A stretch of 64,000 nucleotides of DNA from Synechococcus sp. CBW1004 (GCF_015840715.1 NZ_CP060397.1:2748686-2812685), one strand, 5' to 3'; positions 51,594-62,278 are shown, counted from the first letter of the stretch. Numbers and translations are program-made. Notes: generated from the letters alone by a model not told the origin.

Positions 51594-52046
51594 AGGAGGA
51601 GCGGCCAGAGCTGCCGGCGGGTTGGCAGCTTGCTCCGATTGATGACCTGGGAGAACTCAGGCTGGGGAAAATGCTTGACAAGTCAAAAAATCAGGGAATC
51701 CCTGTTCAGTATCTCCGAAATCTCAATGTGAGATGGTTTAGATTTCAGGTCGAGGATGTTTTGTCGCTTCTCGCCTCCCCGGATGAGATTGAGAAGCTGT
51801 CAATCGTCGACGGGGATCTTCTTATTTGTGAAGGCGGTGAGCCCGGTCGGTGCGCGGTTTGGCGTGGTGGAGCCAATGCCTTCGTGTATCAGAAAGCTCT
51901 CCATCGATTTCGTAGCCATGGGGGAATCGAGCCTGAGATCCTTATGTATATGCTGCGGCATCGCTCTGAGACGGGTGCCCTTTCTGATTCCTTCACTGGA
52001 ACCACAATTAAGCACCTGACGAGAGAAAGTCTCGCGCGTTTAATTG

Positions 52047-53808
52047 GGGACTCCTGAAAAACGACTCGCGTGCCTCACTGGGGCAAGCCGACGAACAGGG
52101 GTGATGGCAGCTCGAATCCGCGGCTTTACAGCAACCGGCGATTCGGCTGCCTCAAACTGGCAAATGCTTCTTGGCGCCACCAAGAGCCAGCCAAGACGTT
52201 GTAACGCACAAAAACCAGGAATAAATCGCGACAAAAAAGAGGCGGAGGAGCCTCAGGATCTTCTCGGCACACATCACCAGGAATGCCATCGAGATCGTCG
52301 TTTCTGCACCCTGAGGCAGGCGAGCCATGATCAACTGAAGTGAATACTTGCGCTTCCCTGAACCAAAGACACCCTCAACCTCGTTTCGCTTGCGCTGGTC
52401 AGCGCTGAGCTGCTGCTTGTGCACAGCGTTGACTCCTGGATCCTTCGGTGGCCTCCCAAGTCGTTTGCCAGATAGTCGGATATTATTCCTCGTACAGAAG
52501 TTTCGATTCTTAGTGTTGATGTAGATGCGATCGGCGCAGATGCGCTCAGGGTAGCAGCCATGCTCTCGCTTGTACTTCTTGGCTTGTGAAATCAAGTCTT
52601 CGGACTCATTGTACGGATCCCAGCTGATCCTGTGAAGGAAGGCAAAGCCATTGCGCACGGAAACACTAATTTTGGCACCAAACTCAAAAGCGGCTCTTGC
52701 TTTGCCACGAGCAATGGGGCGAACATGTCGCTGAATCAAGTTGACGATGCGGTCGGGCATGCTGCGTGTCTTGGAGTACAGCAAGATCGTCTGCTGTCGG
52801 TGCAGCTCACTGATCACGAGAAGCTTCTGCCACCAATGCGTCTTGAGACCCGAAAGGCTTGCGCCAGAGGCGATCAGGGCATCGATGACATCAAGATTGC
52901 GCTGCAGGTAGTCGAGCTGGCGGCGTATTGCGGCTTTTGTTTTGCGACGACGTGGCTTTTTCTGCTTGGCGACATTGAGGAAAGCAGCACGCGCCCTGCC
53001 TCGATCATATCGAGGCTTATGCTTACGCAGATCTGGGTGCTGACTGCGCAGATCATCAATGATTCGTTCGGTTGACTCCCTCGCCTCATTGAGTAGCTTC
53101 AGATCAGTGGGATAGGTGATGTCGGCTGGCGTGCAAGAGGCATCGATGGTCAATGTTCCCCAGTTCTTGTCCTCGGGCCAATCTGCTGGCTTCACGAAAT
53201 CGTCAATGGAGATCTGGGTTCCAGCATCAACACTTGGATCGTCGGGGTGGTCGTCATCTTGCCGTGACGACACAGCCTCGATCACCATGGCCTTACCGCG
53301 TTCTGCAATCAGTTCGTTGATCCGCTTGAGGTCATCCTCTGAGAAACGCTTGCGGAAATGCACCATCATCGACGGGTCGAATGGTGATTTACTGGTGTAG
53401 CCGGCAAAACCCAAAAAATACTGCATGTATGCATTTTCTCGGATCTGCTCGACGGTTTCCTCATCGCTCAAGCCAAGGCGCTGCTTAATGAACAGCGCAC
53501 CAAATGCCAATCTCACAGACTTCGCGGGGGCACCAGTCGTGGGGCTGAACTGAGGGGCATACGTTTCTTCCAGCTCTTCCCATGGCATCAGAGAGGAGAA
53601 GATCACCCAGCGGTTGTCCGGGTCCAATGTTCCGCCAAAAGGGAGATGGAACGCCTCGATTGAAAGCTGCCTGTTATGGTGTTTCCGGTACATCTACTGG
53701 GTTGAACAGTTGCAGCAATCATCGATTGCCCCTTGCAAGGCCAGTTTAGCGAGCCTCGACCGCTGAAACCAGCTGCGCTGCAGTCGATCTGGCTTTTTCA
53801 GGAGTCCC
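52047..53808 (-). mobile_element. Insertion sequence E, copy 1 (IS5/IS1182-type, 1762 bp)
   Basis: Ends GGGACTCCTGAAAAA and its complement, flanked by the 6-bp repeat TAATTG at 52041-52046 and 53809-53814. Same terminal repeat as element D. Inserted in hsdS. Confidence 0.95.
52152..53693 (-). CDS. Transposase of insertion sequence E, copy 1
   Basis: 513 residues, MYRKHHNRQLSIEAFHLPFG at the N-terminus. DDE motifs LTIDASCTPADITY, ICADRIYINTKNRNFCTRNN and NEVEGVFGSGKRKYSLQLIM. Related to the D transposase. Intact. Confidence 0.93.
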   Translation of the reverse strand: MYRKHHNRQLSIEAFHLPFGGTLDPDNRWVIFSSLMPWEELEETYAPQFSPTTGAPAKSVRLAFGALFIKQRLGLSDEETVEQIRENAYMQYFLGFAGYTSKSPFDPSMMVHFRKRFSEDDLKRINELIAERGKAMVIEAVSSRQDDDHPDDPSVDAGTQISIDDFVKPADWPEDKNWGTLTIDASCTPADITYPTDLKLLNEARESTERIIDDLRSQHPDLRKHKPRYDRGRARAAFLNVAKQKKPRRRKTKAAIRRQLDYLQRNLDVIDALIASGASLSGLKTHWWQKLLVISELHRQQTILLYSKTRSMPDRIVNLIQRHVRPIARGKARAAFEFGAKISVSVRNGFAFLHRISWDPYNESEDLISQAKKYKREHGCYPERICADRIYINTKNRNFCTRNNIRLSGKRLGRPPKDPGVNAVHKQQLSADQRKRNEVEGVFGSGKRKYSLQLIMARLPQGAETTISMAFLVMCAEKILRLLRLFFVAIYSWFLCVTTSWLALGGAKKHLPV

Positions 53809-54222
53809 TAATTGTCGCCGTTCCGCCCCTCAACGAACAACGCCGCATCGCTGCCAAGCTCGACATCACCTTGGCCGCCGTCGACGCCTGCCGCCAGCGG
53901 CTCGATGGCGTGGAGGCCCTGCTCAAGCGCTTTCGCCAGGTGGTGCTGGCGGCGGCCACCTCGGGGGAGTTGACGCGGGAGTGGCGGGAGGAGCGGGGCA
54001 GCAGCAAGGACTGGAAGGCTTGCGTTCTTGACGACATCGCTTCCATTCAGGGAGGAATTACGAAGGACTCAAAAAAGCAGGTTGATGAGTATCCCGAGTT
54101 TCCTTACTTGCGGGTCGCCAACGTCCAGAGAGGCTATCTTGACCTCAAGGAGATCTCCTTCATTCGAGTTCCCCCAGGAAAGATCGATTCCTTGCTTCTG
54201 GAGGAGGGCGACATCCTATTTA

Positions 54223-55984
54223 GGGACTCCTGAAAAACGACTCGCGTGCCTCACTGGGGCAAGCCGACGAACAGGGGTGATGGCAGCTCGAATCCGCGGC
54301 TTTACAGCAACCGGCGATTCGGCTGCCTCAAACTGGCAAATGCTTCTTGGCGCCACCAAGAGCCAGCCAAGACGTTGTAACGCACAAAAACCAGGAATAA
54401 ATCGCGACAAAAAAGAGGCGGAGGAGCCTCAGGATCTTCTCGGCACACATCACCAGGAATGCCATCGAGATCGTCGTTTCTGCACCCTGAGGCAGGCGAG
54501 CCATGATCAACTGAAGTGAATACTTGCGCTTCCCTGAACCAAAGACACCCTCAACCTCGTTTCGCTTGCGCTGGTCAGCGCTGAGCTGCTGCTTGTGCAC
54601 AGCGTTGACTCCTGGATCCTTCGGTGGCCTCCCAAGTCGTTTGCCAGATAGTCGGATATTGTTCCTCGTACAGAAGTTTCGATTCTTAGTGTTGATGTAG
54701 ATGCGATCGGCGCAGATGCGCTCAGGGTAGCAGCCATGCTCTCGCTTGTACTTCTTGGCTTGTGAAATCAAGTCTTCGGACTCATTGTACGGATCCCAGC
54801 TGATCCTGTGAAGGAAGGCAAAGCCATTGCGCACGGAAACACTAATTTTGGCACCAAACTCAAAAGCGGCTCTTGCTTTGCCACGAGCAATGGGGCGAAC
54901 ATGTCGCTGAATCAAGTTGACGATGCGGTCGGGCATGCTGCGTGTCTTGGAGTACAGCAAGATCGTCTGCTGTCGGTGCAGCTCACTGATCACGAGAAGC
55001 TTCTTCCACCAATGCGTCTTGAGACCCGAAAGGCTTGCGCCAGAGGCGATCAGGGCATCGATGGCATCAAGATTGCGCTGCAGGTAGTCGAGCTGGCGGC
55101 GTATTGCGGCTTTTGTTTTGCGACGACGTGGCTTTTTCTGCTTGGCGACATTGAGGAAAGCAGCACGCGCCCTGCCTCGATCATATCGAGGCTTATGCTT
55201 ACGCAGATCTGGGTGCTGACTGCGCAGATCATCAATGATTCGTTCGGTTGACTCCCTCGCCTCATTGAGTAGCTTCAGATCAGTGGGATAGGTGATGTCG
55301 GCTGGCGTGCAAGAGGCATCGATGGTCAATGTTCCCCAGTTCTTGTCCTCGGGCCAATCTGCTGGCTTCACGAAATCGTCAATGGAGATCTGGGTTCCAG
55401 CATCAACACTTGGATCGTCGGGGTGGTCGTCATCTTGCCGTGACGACACAGCCTCGATCACCATGGCCTTACCGCGTTCTGCAATCAGTTCGTTGATCCG
55501 CTTGAGGTCATCCTCTGAGAAACGCTTGCGGAAATGCACCATCATCGACGGGTCGAATGGTGATTTACTGGTGTAGCCGGCAAAACCCAAAAAATACTGC
55601 ATGTATGCATTTTCTCGGATCTGCTCGACGGTTTCCTCATCGCTCAAGCCAAGGCGCTGCTTAATGAACAGCGCACCAAATGCCAATCTCACAGACTTCG
55701 CGGGGGCACCAGTCGTGGGGCTGAACTGAGGGGCATACGTTTCTTCCAGCTCTTCCCATGGCATCAGAGAGGAGAAGATCACCCAGCGGTTGTCCGGGTC
55801 CAATGTTCCGCCAAAAGGGAGATGGAACGCCTCGATTGAAAGCTGCCCGTTATGGTGTTTCCGGTACATCTACTGGGTTGAACAGTTGCAGCAATCATCG
55901 ATTGCCCCTTGCAAGGCCAGTTTAGCGAGCCTCGACCGCTGAAACCAGCTGCGCTGCAGTCGATCTGGCTTTTTCAGGAGTCCC
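54223..55984 (-). mobile_element. Insertion sequence E, copy 2 (1762 bp)
   Basis: Same ends and orientation as copy 1. Flanked by the 6-bp repeat TATTTA at 54217-54222 and 55985-55990. About four differences from copy 1 were noticed, so the two arrived close together in time. They enclose 414 bp of hsdS as a potential composite unit. Confidence 0.95.
54328..55869 (-). CDS. Transposase of insertion sequence E, copy 2
   Basis: 513 residues; differs from copy 1 at a few positions (NGQLS for NRQLS, DAIDAL for DVIDAL, WKKLL for WQKLL). Catalytic motifs identical. Intact. Confidence 0.93.
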   Translation of the reverse strand: MYRKHHNGQLSIEAFHLPFGGTLDPDNRWVIFSSLMPWEELEETYAPQFSPTTGAPAKSVRLAFGALFIKQRLGLSDEETVEQIRENAYMQYFLGFAGYTSKSPFDPSMMVHFRKRFSEDDLKRINELIAERGKAMVIEAVSSRQDDDHPDDPSVDAGTQISIDDFVKPADWPEDKNWGTLTIDASCTPADITYPTDLKLLNEARESTERIIDDLRSQHPDLRKHKPRYDRGRARAAFLNVAKQKKPRRRKTKAAIRRQLDYLQRNLDAIDALIASGASLSGLKTHWWKKLLVISELHRQQTILLYSKTRSMPDRIVNLIQRHVRPIARGKARAAFEFGAKISVSVRNGFAFLHRISWDPYNESEDLISQAKKYKREHGCYPERICADRIYINTKNRNFCTRNNIRLSGKRLGRPPKDPGVNAVHKQQLSADQRKRNEVEGVFGSGKRKYSLQLIMARLPQGAETTISMAFLVMCAEKILRLLRLFFVAIYSWFLCVTTSWLALGGAKKHLPV

Positions 55985-57011
55985 TATTTAACGAGGGAGG
56001 GGACAGAGACAAGGTTGGGCGCGGCTGGGTGTGGGAGGGCCAGATTGATCAGTGCGTATTTCAGAACCATGTATTCCGGGCGCGCCTGCTGAGTCCGGAT
56101 GATCAGCCGAAGTTTGTTTCCTGGTGGTCAAACACTCGCGGTGCCGACCATTTTTTGGGCGAAGGCAAGCAAACGACAAATCTTGCGTCAATCAGCAAAA
56201 AGACGCTCGGGCAACTGCCTATTCAAATGCCGCCCCCTGCTGAGCAGAGCGAAATCATCGATCGCGTCGAATCCCTTTTCTCCCTCGCCGATCAACTCGA
56301 AGCCCGGCTCAGCGCCGCCCGCAGGATCGTCGAACGGCTGACGCCGGCACTGCTGGCCAAGGCGTTCCGCGGCGAGCTGGTGCCCCAGGACCCCAGCGAT
56401 GAGCCGGCGAGTGTGTTGCTCGACCGGATCCGGGCGGCCCGCCAGGCGGAATCTGTTGCTGGCAAACCCTCGCGGCGTGGTCGCAGAAAGCCTGCAGCCA
56501 GCCCGGTTCCGAGCCTGTTGGATGCCGCCCCCGTGCCGCCCGATGGTCTCGCCACACTCCTGCGCGAATGCGGATCCCTGAGCGAAAGGGCGTTGCTGGC
56601 GGCGTCGGAGCTGGATCCCGCCCGGTTCCGGGCGCAGCTGGCGGAGGAGCGCCGCCGCGGCAGCCTGCGGGACACCGTCGATGAGGACGGTCAGGTGCTG
56701 CTGGAGGCGGTGGGCTGATCCAGCGGGCGCCCCGACTTCCGGCTTGCACACGGCCGATGGGACAGCGGTGGCCCTGAACAGGAGCACCTCGGCTCAACAG
56801 CCTCCGCCGTCTGCTGCGCCGTGAACCGCCCTGAACCGCCGTTGGGTCTTGGTGGGATTGGTCATCTGAGAATAGTCTGATGGTCATGGTGTGACCCTTC
56901 TCGACGTGTCCAGAGAACCGGGGGAAGCCGAGTCGCCGGTTGGGCCCCAGGTGGACCGGGCAGACCCTGCGGACTTCATGGCTGAGACGGGGGGCTGCGG
57001 TCGCTTGCGGA

Positions 57012-60000
57012 TCAGGCAAGCAGATCGATCTTGAAGTCAAACATCTGAACCAAGTCCTGGAAATCACGATCGCCACCGCCTTTCAGATCCTCGAATCCGA
57101 TCTTGTTGGTGCCGAAGCTGTAGAAGTGCTCGAGACGATCCGAGTTGGCGTCAGCAAAAGCGAAATACGTTTCACCATTGCTGACCTTGGCGAAGGGAGC
57201 CAGGAGCCTTCCACCTTTGATCGAGAAGTCTTTGCTGCTGATCTCGAGGTCCTTGATCTGAATCCCGGTGAGGGGATCGACCAGGTTTTCAGCCCGCAGG
57301 GCCTCCTGGATGTAGGAGACATCTCCGGGTAGGAGCGTGTCGCCATTGGCGGCTGTGATGGCGCCATCGGCGCGGCTGATCACATACCAGCCCAGACTGG
57401 AATCCAGCGCGGCTTCCCGGCCGTAGGCCAGGGTGCCTGTGATCGTTTGGTCGGTGGCGAAGGCAGTGAAATCAAGAATCGGAGCTTGATTCTGCAGATC
57501 GGCGATCAAAGGATTGATGCCTTGAACGCCTGGCGTGATATTGACGGTGAGGGCTGTTTGATTCGCATTGCTGAGTGCAAGCATTTTGCTGTCCTGAACA
57601 GGCACCACTGTCGCTTCAAACCAGCTGAGGCGAGTGTCATTCAAACCGGAGAGTTGATCGAGGGAGCCTCCCTCAACCTCCAAAAACATCACGCGTTGCC
57701 CATTGTTGATCAGGATTTCACTCAGGAAATCACCATTCTCTGGGATCGCGCTCAGATCAACGGAGTGGCCAAGGATCGTGATCAGTGTTTTGGCTCGCTC
57801 AGTGAAGAGGGTATTGCTGAAGTCGATCAGATTTTCACCCGGATTAAGAATCGTGTAGCCAATGGAACTGGTGGTGGCAGGTCGTTCGTCTAAATGAACC
57901 GAAGCATTGATCCGAATATTGAATGGATATTTCTGGTTTGACTCGACACCATCTGCAAGTAAGACCTGCCGACTATCAATGGAGATAAATTGTGGTTGAA
58001 TGGCCACGCTTCCAAAGTTTGCGTAAACATTTTCTGAGAATTGAGTTTGTGAGGCATTGGCAGAAATGCTGAGGTGATCGGCATAGCCATCGCCACTCAG
58101 ATCGTAGAAGCGTGAGCCAAAGCCACTTGTTGGGTCATACGTAATCACGTTTTCCAGCCTTACCTGATCCTTGGCTGGATCAAAGATATTGGCTGTGCTT
58201 GCAAAAAGCCAGCGACCCGGGTCAGGGACGCTGTTGAGTGAACGATTGGCTCTCAGAAGCGTGTAGGTGTCAATTGGGAGCGTCGTCCTTGTGACATGGT
58301 TTTGGCTGGTCGTAGGAAGTATTGCATCTGATCCTGCGATGGAGGGAGTAATATTATACGCATTGACGATGGGGGAACCAAGTACCTTGTATTTTTCAGG
58401 AATCAAATCTGCGAATATCCTATTGGTTGTCTCGAGGGTAAAGGATATATTAGAAAAATAATCACCTTCAAACCCTAAACTGCTTCCATTGAAAACGGCT
58501 CTTGTGCTGGCGCTCTCAGGAACCAATTCAAGCATCGCTGATTTCTTGTTTGCGTTATCAATCGTTCTTACCGAGAAATGTAGTGAGATGGGGTCTCGAG
58601 GGTATGGAAATTCTTTCTGATTGACAATCAGATTGTAGAGGGACACCCCTGCGGGGAAAGTGAAAGGCATGATGATATCACCGTTCTCTTCTCTGCCGCC
58701 GCGGTATTCGAGGCCTAAGGGGTCTAAAATGTTGAGATACTGCAGCACAGCTTGGCCGGCAGTACTGGTTGGTTTGATAAAATTATCATTATTTGAAAGG
58801 CTTATGTCGTAGGGAGAAACCAATTCCATCCACTCTCGCCATTTGTCGGCCTCATGCAGAATGATTTCGACCTCGGTGGGGGATTCTTTAGACTGCAGTT
58901 CGCTATTGAGTTGAAGGGCAATGGTGCTATTTTGCTGATTGCCTCGTTTGTCGACCGCAGCGGAAGAACTCTGTGCAAGCATGACATCTGAGATATGCAG
59001 GAGTTCATCACCCTGAGAGCGGGCGCCCAGTTCACCCGAAAAGCTGTAGAGAAAACTTCCTCGTCCTTGTGTGCCGGCAATCAGCAGATCATCTTGAGGG
59101 TCATATTGAATCGTTTTAACGTAGCTTCCCGGCGCTACTCCGGCAGGCAGTCCTTGCCATGGCATGGGAGCAAATTGACCGACGGGAATACCATCGCTAT
59201 CGAGTTCGATCGACCAGACGCCGTTCAGCCCGCCGATGACGAGTTGATCAGGGCGATCGCCACGTCCGGGTACAAAGACGAGCGCTTGGTAACCATATGA
59301 ATCTTTTTCAGTGTTAACGCCGTAGTCTTTTAACTTCAGCGTTTCCATGGCCCCATCAGGGGTCATGATTCCGAGAACTTGATCTTCTGCGGGAATGGCC
59401 AAATTGAAATAATTAGCATATTGAAGAGAGCTTCCACCTTGAATCCAATAGACAGTATCTCCATTGCTGCCATGTTTATGGGCAAGGTCAAGGATTTGTC
59501 CTTTGCTCGAAAAATTGTCGCGATCGTCGCCAAAATCAACTTCTCTGAGCGTGTAATTGCCTGATGAGTTGGATGTCCTGCCATAAATCGTTGGCTTTCC
59601 CTCTTTGTTCAATGCTCCAACATACAGACTGCCAATGGTTCCCTCGTCGGGATCTCCTTGATTGTCAATAGCGGTTGGATTCAGATATGTAAATTTGTTG
59701 TCTCCCAGGGGGATGGGCTCGAAATCCGACTCGAGTAGTGGCTGGAAGAGAAGTGCATTCTCTGGTAGTGAACGAGGAGATCTTATTGTTTCGTAGATGT
59801 TGAGTTGACCGGATAGCGCAATGCTGTTCTCCTTGTAGGCATGCGGTTCGGTAGGAAGAATAAAGACATCAAAGGCACCTGGCCTTTGACTTTCTGCCGT
59901 CCATTTCCAAGGGATTGGGGATTGATCGGGAGACCGCTGAAGATAAAATGGTGAGGTCTGTCTTGACTGAATATACCCTTCCCGGTTGTACTCAATTCTT

Positions 60001-61637
60001 CCGATGGTCCCAAGCTTCAAATATCCATATCCACTGAGATAGCCTGAATAAGTTTCGCTGTTGTCAGAGTCATCAAAAAATGCCAGTTGGCCATCACCCA
60101 CCCAGAAATTGGTGGCGTGATCATCGCCGTAATAGCCGAGCGATGCAGCATTGTCTTGATAGGAGCTGGCAATGCTGTTGCTTTGTGAAGCCCAGCTCAC
60201 CATATTCACTTCGAGAGTACTTAATCCTTTTGTTGTTAACGACTGCCACCATGCACCTTGTTGGGCGCTGCTTCCTGTCGCTCCCACTTCGAGCCCGAGC
60301 TGCCAGATGCCGCCATCATCTGTCTGGATCAGCTTCGGCCCAGTCTTGCTTTCGTAAAAGGCGATCGTACGGCTGTCAGCGTGGGGCTGACCTGGTGAGA
60401 AGGGGATGAACAGTTTGTCGTTTTCGGTATCGATCTTGGGTCCGTAGAGCGTTTCTGTGATGCCTGGCTCGTCATCGCTGAAATCCAGGCGGACCAAGCC
60501 ACCGTTAACTGTTGGGTTTGCCAGTTCTGCCTTGCCAAATTGATTGCCTCCCACGAAGACCACGTTGCCTGTGGGATCATGCGGATCAGCTGCTAGTGAA
60601 AAATTTCCGTAGAAACGGAAATTACTAGCTTGATTGGTGCCTATGTCGCCAAAGTCGATCGAGGCTACTTTGTAATCGATCAGTTCTTGCGATGTTGGAT
60701 CTATGCGGAGTCTAACAACGAACTTGATGGGTCCTTGCTGCAGATTTGACTCCAATGATCCCGAAAATACCCCCAAAAAACTAATCAGCTCTCCATTGAT
60801 TAGGTCTGGGTGGGTGGCTGTTCTGGCGGGCAGGCTTAATTGTCCTTTATTGCTTTCATCATAGGCCCGAAGTTGTTGCAGCAGCTGTCCATATTTCTCG
60901 CCCTGCAGAATGATTAGCGATCCGTCTTGGCGATTTGAAGAGATAAAACTATCGTTTATGGATATTACAGTTTCTGTATTTGTGACTTGGTATCCTGAAA
61001 CTACAAACTTGCCGCCCCCCTTGCTGAGATAAAGATTTGCCGGCAATGATCTGGCGCTGACACTGGTAATTCCTTGGGGTGATGTGCTGATTGAAAAAAA
61101 TCTTCCTCCTTCTACAGGGCCATTCCAGCTTGACGCAATTAAGCGATTCTCTATCCATTCCATGCTGCGAATATTGCTGCCTGACAAGGCTTGCTGCGCT
61201 TCCTCTGATATTGGAAGCCATTCGATGGAGCCATCGGCTTGGATCGCGCCGATTTGAACCCCTTGGCTGGGAGCTCCTATGGCTTGGTCACCAGACGGAT
61301 TGCCTTGCCCAACCGCTAGATACTGACCATCATCTGAAATGGCCAGCACACCGATCGATTGGGAGCCGAGATAGTCGCTTCCAGGTTTGCTGATCCACTC
61401 CCAGCGGTCACCCCAGCTGTCCGTTGCCTTGTCGTAGATGCGGAGGTGAACGCCGCCGTTCACGGAACCGGCGTACAGGAACACCTTGTCACCGGCGTCC
61501 TTGACGGCTAGTCCATTAGTGGCACCCGAGATATAGGTTTCACCAAAGTTTTTCTGAACACCCAGGCGGCCCCAGAGGCCGTCAATCACATAGTCATTGC
61601 CTGTGGGGACCCACGTGTTGGCTGTGATCGTGGGCAT
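57012..61637 (-). CDS. Very large exoprotein with C-terminal DUF4114 domain
   Basis: 1541 residues. No classical N-terminal signal peptide (MPTITANTWVPTGNDYVIDG). The first half is rich in beta-propeller-like strands (VGGNQFGKAELANPTVNGGL, LVIGGLNGVWSIELDSDGIP, SYVKTIQYDPQDDLLIAGTQ). The C-terminus is DUF4114: EHFYSFGTNKIGFEDLKGGG then DRDFQDLVQMFDFKI, preceded by GGRLLAPFAKVSNGETYFAF. DUF4114 marks secreted surface proteins in marine and freshwater cyanobacteria; without a signal peptide, type I secretion is plausible but not shown. It is AT-richer than the neighbourhood and ends 293 bp from hsdS. Confidence 0.8.
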   Translation of the reverse strand: MPTITANTWVPTGNDYVIDGLWGRLGVQKNFGETYISGATNGLAVKDAGDKVFLYAGSVNGGVHLRIYDKATDSWGDRWEWISKPGSDYLGSQSIGVLAISDDGQYLAVGQGNPSGDQAIGAPSQGVQIGAIQADGSIEWLPISEEAQQALSGSNIRSMEWIENRLIASSWNGPVEGGRFFSISTSPQGITSVSARSLPANLYLSKGGGKFVVSGYQVTNTETVISINDSFISSNRQDGSLIILQGEKYGQLLQQLRAYDESNKGQLSLPARTATHPDLINGELISFLGVFSGSLESNLQQGPIKFVVRLRIDPTSQELIDYKVASIDFGDIGTNQASNFRFYGNFSLAADPHDPTGNVVFVGGNQFGKAELANPTVNGGLVRLDFSDDEPGITETLYGPKIDTENDKLFIPFSPGQPHADSRTIAFYESKTGPKLIQTDDGGIWQLGLEVGATGSSAQQGAWWQSLTTKGLSTLEVNMVSWASQSNSIASSYQDNAASLGYYGDDHATNFWVGDGQLAFFDDSDNSETYSGYLSGYGYLKLGTIGRIEYNREGYIQSRQTSPFYLQRSPDQSPIPWKWTAESQRPGAFDVFILPTEPHAYKENSIALSGQLNIYETIRSPRSLPENALLFQPLLESDFEPIPLGDNKFTYLNPTAIDNQGDPDEGTIGSLYVGALNKEGKPTIYGRTSNSSGNYTLREVDFGDDRDNFSSKGQILDLAHKHGSNGDTVYWIQGGSSLQYANYFNLAIPAEDQVLGIMTPDGAMETLKLKDYGVNTEKDSYGYQALVFVPGRGDRPDQLVIGGLNGVWSIELDSDGIPVGQFAPMPWQGLPAGVAPGSYVKTIQYDPQDDLLIAGTQGRGSFLYSFSGELGARSQGDELLHISDVMLAQSSSAAVDKRGNQQNSTIALQLNSELQSKESPTEVEIILHEADKWREWMELVSPYDISLSNNDNFIKPTSTAGQAVLQYLNILDPLGLEYRGGREENGDIIMPFTFPAGVSLYNLIVNQKEFPYPRDPISLHFSVRTIDNANKKSAMLELVPESASTRAVFNGSSLGFEGDYFSNISFTLETTNRIFADLIPEKYKVLGSPIVNAYNITPSIAGSDAILPTTSQNHVTRTTLPIDTYTLLRANRSLNSVPDPGRWLFASTANIFDPAKDQVRLENVITYDPTSGFGSRFYDLSGDGYADHLSISANASQTQFSENVYANFGSVAIQPQFISIDSRQVLLADGVESNQKYPFNIRINASVHLDERPATTSSIGYTILNPGENLIDFSNTLFTERAKTLITILGHSVDLSAIPENGDFLSEILINNGQRVMFLEVEGGSLDQLSGLNDTRLSWFEATVVPVQDSKMLALSNANQTALTVNITPGVQGINPLIADLQNQAPILDFTAFATDQTITGTLAYGREAALDSSLGWYVISRADGAITAANGDTLLPGDVSYIQEALRAENLVDPLTGIQIKDLEISSKDFSIKGGRLLAPFAKVSNGETYFAFADANSDRLEHFYSFGTNKIGFEDLKGGGDRDFQDLVQMFDFKIDLLA

Positions 61638-61940
61638 CAGGCAAAAGAAAAGTTTTAATCAGCATAGTCACGGTGCCAGCTGCGGGCTCGCCGCCCGTGG
61701 ATGTGCTTTTCAGCACGGCCTTTGTGACAGGAGGTCTCGATCCTGCACAGGAGAGCGACTGGTGGCTGTCGTGGATGCGCCTGCAGATGTCGCAGATCGT
61801 CGCCACAGATTCCCCCGTGAGCATCGTCGAAGCGACCGTGGCTCAATCCGCTGTTCTTGCGTCAGGTCGTCAGTGGTGAACGGAGCCAGCGGTGATGCTG
61901 CGCTCGTGTTCGTTGGATCGCCGGATCCCAGGGGGCGACA
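61638..61940. other. Upstream region of the large exoprotein
   Basis: About 300 bases between the exoprotein start and a Nif11 remnant. It should hold the exoprotein promoter. Short plus-strand frames (for example 61673-61879) have no recognisable family. No terminator was seen. Confidence 0.3.
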
Positions 61941-62195
61941 TCAGTCGTACGGCCCCGGATACTCCCCTGGATGGTCGATGCGTGTCACCCGCACGCCATC
62001 GGCTGACTGGCCGGAGAAGCGCAGGATGTCACAGCCTGATACTGAATGGCCCGGCTTCTGCGCCAGCAGCGCCACCTCGTCGGCGGTGATCGCGTCCTCC
62101 ACCTGCCGCCTCAGCTCCGGGTCGCGCTGCAGGTGGGGGAGGGGATGCCACCGTTGCTCGAAGGCCTCTCCCTGACTCCCCGCCTTCCGCTGGGC
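61941..62195 (-). pseudogene. Nif11-domain remnant
   Basis: The minus strand reads HLQRDPELRRQVEDAITADE then VALLAQKPGHSVSGCDILRF and VRVTRIDHPGEYPGPYD before TGA. It has the Nif11 pattern (DPELxxxL...A..AxExxxxAxxxGxxxxxxDI) and the C-terminal HPGEYPG tail common in picocyanobacterial Nif11 proteins. The open frame begins after a TAG and has no ATG, GTG or TTG near the expected N-terminus, so it is probably decayed. Confidence 0.6.
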
Positions 62196-62278
62196 CTACG
62201 GGCGCTCTCCACGGGGGCCGCGCCGGAGCGTGCGACCCGACCCGCCTGAATCAGGTCGCCCGCTCCGCCGGCGCAGCA

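Larger units (their letters stand above)
51590..56718 (+). pseudogene. hsdS: Type I specificity subunit HsdS, split by two IS copies
   Basis: Three host segments, 51590-52046, 53815-54222 and 55991-56718, sum to 1593 bases, exactly 531 codons, so the gene is restored in frame if both ISs and one target copy each are removed. The restored 530-residue protein has TRD1 (QLAPIDDLGELRLGKMLDKS), the central conserved VAVPPLNEQRRIAAKLDITL, TRD2 (WKACVLDDIASIQGGITKDS) and the distal conserved PPPAEQSEIIDRVESLFSLA with ARRIVERLTPALLAKAFRGE. HsdS chooses the DNA target. The first IS interrupts just before PPLNEQ, and the second is inside TRD2. The broken gene probably abolishes both methylation and restriction. 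Confidence 0.92.

Noticed and set aside
52047-55984. The two E elements as an active composite transposon carrying cargo
   Set aside because: The enclosed 414 bp are simply the middle of hsdS, and each IS has its own target repeat, so they inserted independently.
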